Shown piece by piece: positions 60,777 to 64,000 of a DNA stretch of 64,000 bases. The stretch is from assembly GCF_019976975.1 (NCBI RefSeq), contig NZ_AP024630.1, positions 248,001 to 312,000 of the forward strand, in the 5' to 3' direction. Position 1 is the stretch's first letter. The number at the start of each line of letters is the position of its first letter. The notes under the pieces were generated by a model, which was not told the origin of the DNA, did not search any database, and saw only the letters and a list, made by a program, of their open reading frames with translations. The DNA comes from Arthrobacter sp. NtRootA1. GTDB lineage: Bacteria; Actinomycetota; Actinomycetes; Actinomycetales; Micrococcaceae. Position numbers and translations under genes: made by a program.

Positions 60777-62054
60777 GTGAAACTTGTTCCCTACTGGCTC
60801 GATACTGCAGAGCCTTCCGGCGATTACCGCCGCACTCCGGTCCCGGAGAACGTTGATGTTGCGATTATCGGTGCCGGTTTTACCGGGCTGTCAGCAGCCC
60901 TTGAATTCGCCAAGCAGGGCGCCACTGTAGCCGTTTTCGAACGCCACACTGTTGGCTGGGGTGCTTCGGGCCGTAACGGGGGAATGGCTACGACCGGTTT
61001 GGCCATTGGCTTCAGCACGGCAGTCAAGCGCTACGGGGCTCCCCGTGCAGTGGAGATGTTCCGCGAATACAACGATGCCATCGAAACCATCGAGAAGCTG
61101 GTGCACGACAACGGCATCGACTGCGACTTCAAGCGTTTCGGCAAGCTCTCCCTCGCGTTCCACAAGTCCCACTACGACGGCTTCCTGAAGTCCCAGGAGC
61201 TGCTCGCAAACCTGGTCGATCACCACGTAAAGGTCATCCCCAAGTCAGAGATCCACAGCGAAATCGGCACGGACTTCTACCAGGGTGCCATGATGGATCC
61301 GCTGGGTGCGGGTCTCCACGTAGGGAAGTTCGTGCACGGTCTGGCAAAGGTGGCAGCCGACAACGGCGCAGCCATCTGTGAGAACGCCGCCGTGACCGAG
61401 CTGAACAAGGTCTCGGGGACAGTGCACGATGTGCACACCACCCGTGGAATTACCCGGGCCAAGCAGGTCCTGGTAGCCACCAGCGGTTACACCGGCAACG
61501 TCACCCCGTGGCTGCAGCGTCGCGTGATCCCCGTGGGTAGTTTCATCATCTGCACGGAGCCTCTGTCCGAAGAGGTGGTGAACCGCATCCTGCCGAACAG
61601 GCGCCAGGCCTCTGACAGCAAGATGCTGACGTACTACTTCAGGATCACGCCGGACAACAGGCTGCTGTTTGGTGGCCGGGCCCGATTCGCTTTGTCCAGC
61701 CCGGATTCGGACGTCAAGAGCGCCGAAATCCTGCACAAGGCCATGACTGAACTCTTCCCGTACCTCTCCAAAGCCAGGGTGGACTACATCTGGGGCGGTC
61801 TGGTGGACCTCTCCATGGACCAGATGGTCCATGCCGGCCAGCATGACGGCCTCTTCTACTCCCTGTGCTACAGCGGCCATGGTGTTCAAATGGCAGCCCA
61901 CATGGGTAAGCGGATGGCCCACTACATGGCCGGCGACAAGTCGGCAAACGTGTGGGAAGACCTGAAGAACCCGCCGGTTCCCGGCCACTTCGGCCCGCCA
62001 TGGTTCCTGCCGTTCATTGGCGGAGCCGCGAAGATCATCGACCGTATCAAGTAG
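60777..62054 (+). CDS. FAD-dependent amine/amino-acid oxidoreductase (PuuB/DadA-like)
   Basis: 425 residues from GTG 60777. Dinucleotide fold VDVAIIGAGFTGLSAALEFAKQGATVAVFERHTVGWGASGRNGGMATTG (DAO family), with C-terminal DYIWGGLVDLSMDQMVHAGQHDGLFYSLCYSGHGVQMAAHMGKRMAHYM. The opening VPYWLDTAEP and GWGASGRNGGM resemble gamma-glutamylputrescine oxidase. It would oxidise an amine to an aldehyde plus ammonia, feeding the ALDH encoded 33 bp downstream. Confidence 0.82.
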   Translation: MKLVPYWLDTAEPSGDYRRTPVPENVDVAIIGAGFTGLSAALEFAKQGATVAVFERHTVGWGASGRNGGMATTGLAIGFSTAVKRYGAPRAVEMFREYNDAIETIEKLVHDNGIDCDFKRFGKLSLAFHKSHYDGFLKSQELLANLVDHHVKVIPKSEIHSEIGTDFYQGAMMDPLGAGLHVGKFVHGLAKVAADNGAAICENAAVTELNKVSGTVHDVHTTRGITRAKQVLVATSGYTGNVTPWLQRRVIPVGSFIICTEPLSEEVVNRILPNRRQASDSKMLTYYFRITPDNRLLFGGRARFALSSPDSDVKSAEILHKAMTELFPYLSKARVDYIWGGLVDLSMDQMVHAGQHDGLFYSLCYSGHGVQMAAHMGKRMAHYMAGDKSANVWEDLKNPPVPGHFGPPWFLPFIGGAAKIIDRIK

Positions 62055-62087
62055 ACATTCCGCTAGCCAGGCAAGGTAAAGGTTCCC

Positions 62088-63638
62088 ATGAGTTCATCAA
62101 CAACCGTCGCTGGAGCGCGCCTAAAAACAGCTGGGGAAACGGCCTACAGACGGGCAAGCGTTGCGGCGCTTCCCGGTGGCGCGTTCCTCGAAGGCCTTTG
62201 GGAGACCGCCGACAGGACCCTGGAAGTACGTGACCCTGAAGACGGCGTGCTGTTGGGCACTGTGTGTTCTTCAACCCCTCAGGATGTCCGCCGTGCGGTT
62301 GCCCACATTCACCACCACCTCTTGGACGATGAATGGCCTCTCCGGGAACGCCGCGAGGCTTTGGAACGGGCTGCAGTGCTCCTGGCTGAGCAGTCGGTAC
62401 GGTTTTCGGAGATCATTGCCGCCGAGAGCAGCAAGACCATCAACGAGGCTGAGCGTGAAGTACGCCGGTGCATCGAGACGTTGCGGCTTTCGGCGGCAGC
62501 GTCGAGCGAACTCGTGGGGGAAACTCTCGGCTTTGAGGACAGCATGGCAGGAGCCAACAAGATCGGCTGGTACAGCCGGAAGCCTGTTGGCATTATCGCC
62601 GCTATTACGCCTTTCAACGATCCGCTGAACCTCGTGGCACACAAGCTGGGCCCGGCGCTTATCGGAGGCAACGGCGTCGTACTTAAACCCTCAGGCCGCA
62701 CCCCGCTGACCGGGCTGGCTTTCGTTCACCTGTTGCTTGAGGCCGGCGTTCCGACAGGCCGCATTGCCGCGATCGTGTCGGGACCCGGGGTGTCCGAAGC
62801 GATCGTGACCGACCCCCAGGTGGACCTGATCTCCTTCACCGGCGGGCCAGCGACGGCCGATCGCATTGCTGCCGCCGCAGGAGCGAAGAAGATCCTTTCG
62901 GAACTGGGCGGCAACAACGCTACGATCGTCTGCGCCGACGCTGAAGCGGCAACTGCTGCTGAGGCGGTCGTCGCCGGGGCATTCGGTGTGGCCGGCCAGA
63001 ATTGCCTGTCGGTCCAGCGGGTTTACGTTCACATTTCGCTGTTCGAGGAAGTCTTTGAAAAGGTCGTCGCGGGGACCCGTGCACTTCGCGTCGGGGCGAA
63101 GATGGACCGAACCACCGATATCGGTCCGCTCATCAGCGAAGCGGAAGCCCGGCGGGTGGAGGCCTGGGTGGAGGAAGCCAAGGCGGCCGGCGCCACTGTC
63201 CGTGTGGGCGGTCAGCGCCACGGCGCTTTCTACGAGCCAACCGTACTCGCCGATGTGCCGGCAGACGCCCGCGTCATCGTCGAGGAAGTGTTTGGCCCGG
63301 TGGTCAGCATCATGCCCTTTATCCAGATCTCTGACGCCATCCATGCGGCCAACGCCTCCGAATACGGGCTCCAGGCCGGTGTCTTCACCGAGTCCATCGA
63401 CCTGGCCCTGGCAATTGCCGACAAGCTGCACGTGGGGGCGGTGGTCATCAACGAGACAAGCGACGTCCGGATCGATTCCATGCCGTTTGGCGGGTTCAAG
63501 AAGTCCGGCGTGGGCCGTGAAGGCGTCAAGCACGCAGTCCGCGAAATGACCGAGCCCAAGAGCACAATTATCAAACTGGCGGAGCCCGCCACCCGCTGGC
63601 AGCAGCTGACGGGCACCTCAGAACGGAATGCATCATGA
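62088..63638 (+). CDS. Aldehyde dehydrogenase of unknown substrate
   Basis: 516 residues from ATG 62088. Substrate/cofactor motifs FTGGPATADRIAAAAGAKKILSELGGNNATIV (Glu), catalytic Cys in AGQNCLSVQRVYVHISLFEEV, and PFGGFKKSGVGREGVKHAVREMTEPKS. The N-terminal extension (SSTTVAGARLKTAGETAYRRASVAALPGGAFLEGLW) is long for the family. Not the same subfamily as the semialdehyde dehydrogenase at 53137. It overlaps the next gene by 4 bp (ATGA). Confidence 0.85.
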   Translation: MSSSTTVAGARLKTAGETAYRRASVAALPGGAFLEGLWETADRTLEVRDPEDGVLLGTVCSSTPQDVRRAVAHIHHHLLDDEWPLRERREALERAAVLLAEQSVRFSEIIAAESSKTINEAEREVRRCIETLRLSAAASSELVGETLGFEDSMAGANKIGWYSRKPVGIIAAITPFNDPLNLVAHKLGPALIGGNGVVLKPSGRTPLTGLAFVHLLLEAGVPTGRIAAIVSGPGVSEAIVTDPQVDLISFTGGPATADRIAAAAGAKKILSELGGNNATIVCADAEAATAAEAVVAGAFGVAGQNCLSVQRVYVHISLFEEVFEKVVAGTRALRVGAKMDRTTDIGPLISEAEARRVEAWVEEAKAAGATVRVGGQRHGAFYEPTVLADVPADARVIVEEVFGPVVSIMPFIQISDAIHAANASEYGLQAGVFTESIDLALAIADKLHVGAVVINETSDVRIDSMPFGGFKKSGVGREGVKHAVREMTEPKSTIIKLAEPATRWQQLTGTSERNAS

Positions 63639-64000
63639 CTACCCACAAAATCGCGGTCATCGCCGGCGACGGTATCGGCAAGGAAGTGGTCCCTGCGGCC
63701 ATCCAGACCCTCGAGCGGATCGCTGAGATCCACTCCATCGATCTGAAGTTCACGCACTTCGACTGGGGATCTGACTACTACGCGGAGCACGGCCGCATGA
63801 TGCCCGTGGACGGCCTGGAGCAGTTGGCGCAGCATGACGCCATTTTCCTGGGTGCCGTGGGCTCCCCGGAGGTCTCCGATGCTGAATCGCTGTGGGGGTT
63901 GTTGATCCCCATCCGCCGCGAATTCCAGCAGTACATCAACCTGCGGCCGGTAAAAACGCTCGACGGCGTGAAGTCGCCCCTGGCGAACAAGGAACCGATC
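63635..64000 (+). CDS. Tartrate/isopropylmalate-type dehydrogenase, N-terminal part only
   Basis: The first 122 residues from ATG 63635 lie in the window. KIAVIAGDGIGKEVVPAAIQTLERI is the isopropylmalate/isocitrate dehydrogenase start; FTHFDWGSDYYAEHGRMMPVDGLEQLAQHDAIFLGAVGSP and LRREFQQYINLRPVKTL fit the tartrate/malate dehydrogenase branch (TtuC). It oxidises and decarboxylates a 2-hydroxy dicarboxylate with NAD. Being coupled to the ALDH gene, it implies the pathway passes through a hydroxy acid. Gene is cut by the window end. Confidence 0.8.
   Translation, partial: MTTHKIAVIAGDGIGKEVVPAAIQTLERIAEIHSIDLKFTHFDWGSDYYAEHGRMMPVDGLEQLAQHDAIFLGAVGSPEVSDAESLWGLLIPIRREFQQYINLRPVKTLDGVKSPLANKEPI

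Noticed and set aside
1..64000. CRISPR arrays, tRNA and rRNA genes
   Set aside because: No evenly spaced repeats, no cloverleaf with CCA-type ends and no rRNA-like blocks were seen by eye. A tRNAscan-type search would be decisive.

Overview
The window is high-GC DNA with dense, often overlapping genes on both strands. Content points to an actinobacterium of the Arthrobacter/Paenarthrobacter type (family Micrococcaceae): C50-carotenoid genes, FadR-type GntR regulators, DUF222/HNH (13E12-type) protein, GAF-ANTAR regulator, small proline-rich proteins and short Rho-N-like proteins. This assignment rests on gene content only. It is a chromosomal region; I saw no rRNA, tRNA, CRISPR array, intact insertion sequence or prophage.

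Layout. 1-3.7 kb: end of a sugar ABC transporter operon (permease partial, solute-binding lipoprotein, class V aminotransferase) divergent from a FadR-type regulator, with three palindromes between them. 3.8-7.2 kb: small stress-type genes (Rho-N-like, membrane proteins, Dps, topoisomerase IB) and a decayed HPr copy. 7.2-8.8 kb: an overlapping HTH/nucleotidyltransferase pair resembling a toxin-antitoxin module. 8.9-14.8 kb: a complete fructose PTS operon (fruR-fruK-fruA-ptsI-ptsH). 15-18.8 kb: two zinc-ribbon paralogues around a GAF-ANTAR regulator, then a YbdK-like ligase. 18.9-20.4 kb: VOC, AraC and esterase genes with back-to-back leaderless-looking promoters. 20.5-24.8 kb: LacI, beta-phosphoglucomutase and GH65 disaccharide phosphorylase. 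24.9-27 kb: two small coupled genes and a DUF222/HNH protein. 27-34.1 kb: a carotenoid operon idi-crtE-crtB-crtI-crtYe-(crtYf::elongase fusion), every junction overlapping, bracketed by two paralogous MarR regulators. 34-45 kb: NRAMP and ZIP transporters, CDF exporter, LysR, CPBP, degenerate EAL protein, SGNH hydrolase, regulators, and an 840-bp stretch without a gene. 45-51.4 kb: ilvD, a pyruvate-oxidase-like ThDP enzyme and a glycogen-debranching-type enzyme.

51.5-64 kb: an amine or amino-acid catabolic locus: cupin; GntR regulator + semialdehyde dehydrogenase + class III aminotransferase; ABC importer (SBP, permease, ATPase) + amine oxidase; HAD + FAD oxidoreductase + aldehyde dehydrogenase + tartrate/isopropylmalate-type dehydrogenase (runs off the end). 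A palindrome of the form ATTGT-TG-ACAAT occurs five times, each copy 1 or 3 nt upstream of a TAnnnT box pointing at one of these transcription units. I read this as one regulon under the local FCD-type GntR protein. It is the best candidate here for an undescribed system; its substrate is unknown.

All calls come from reading the sequence and from known family motifs; no database search was possible.
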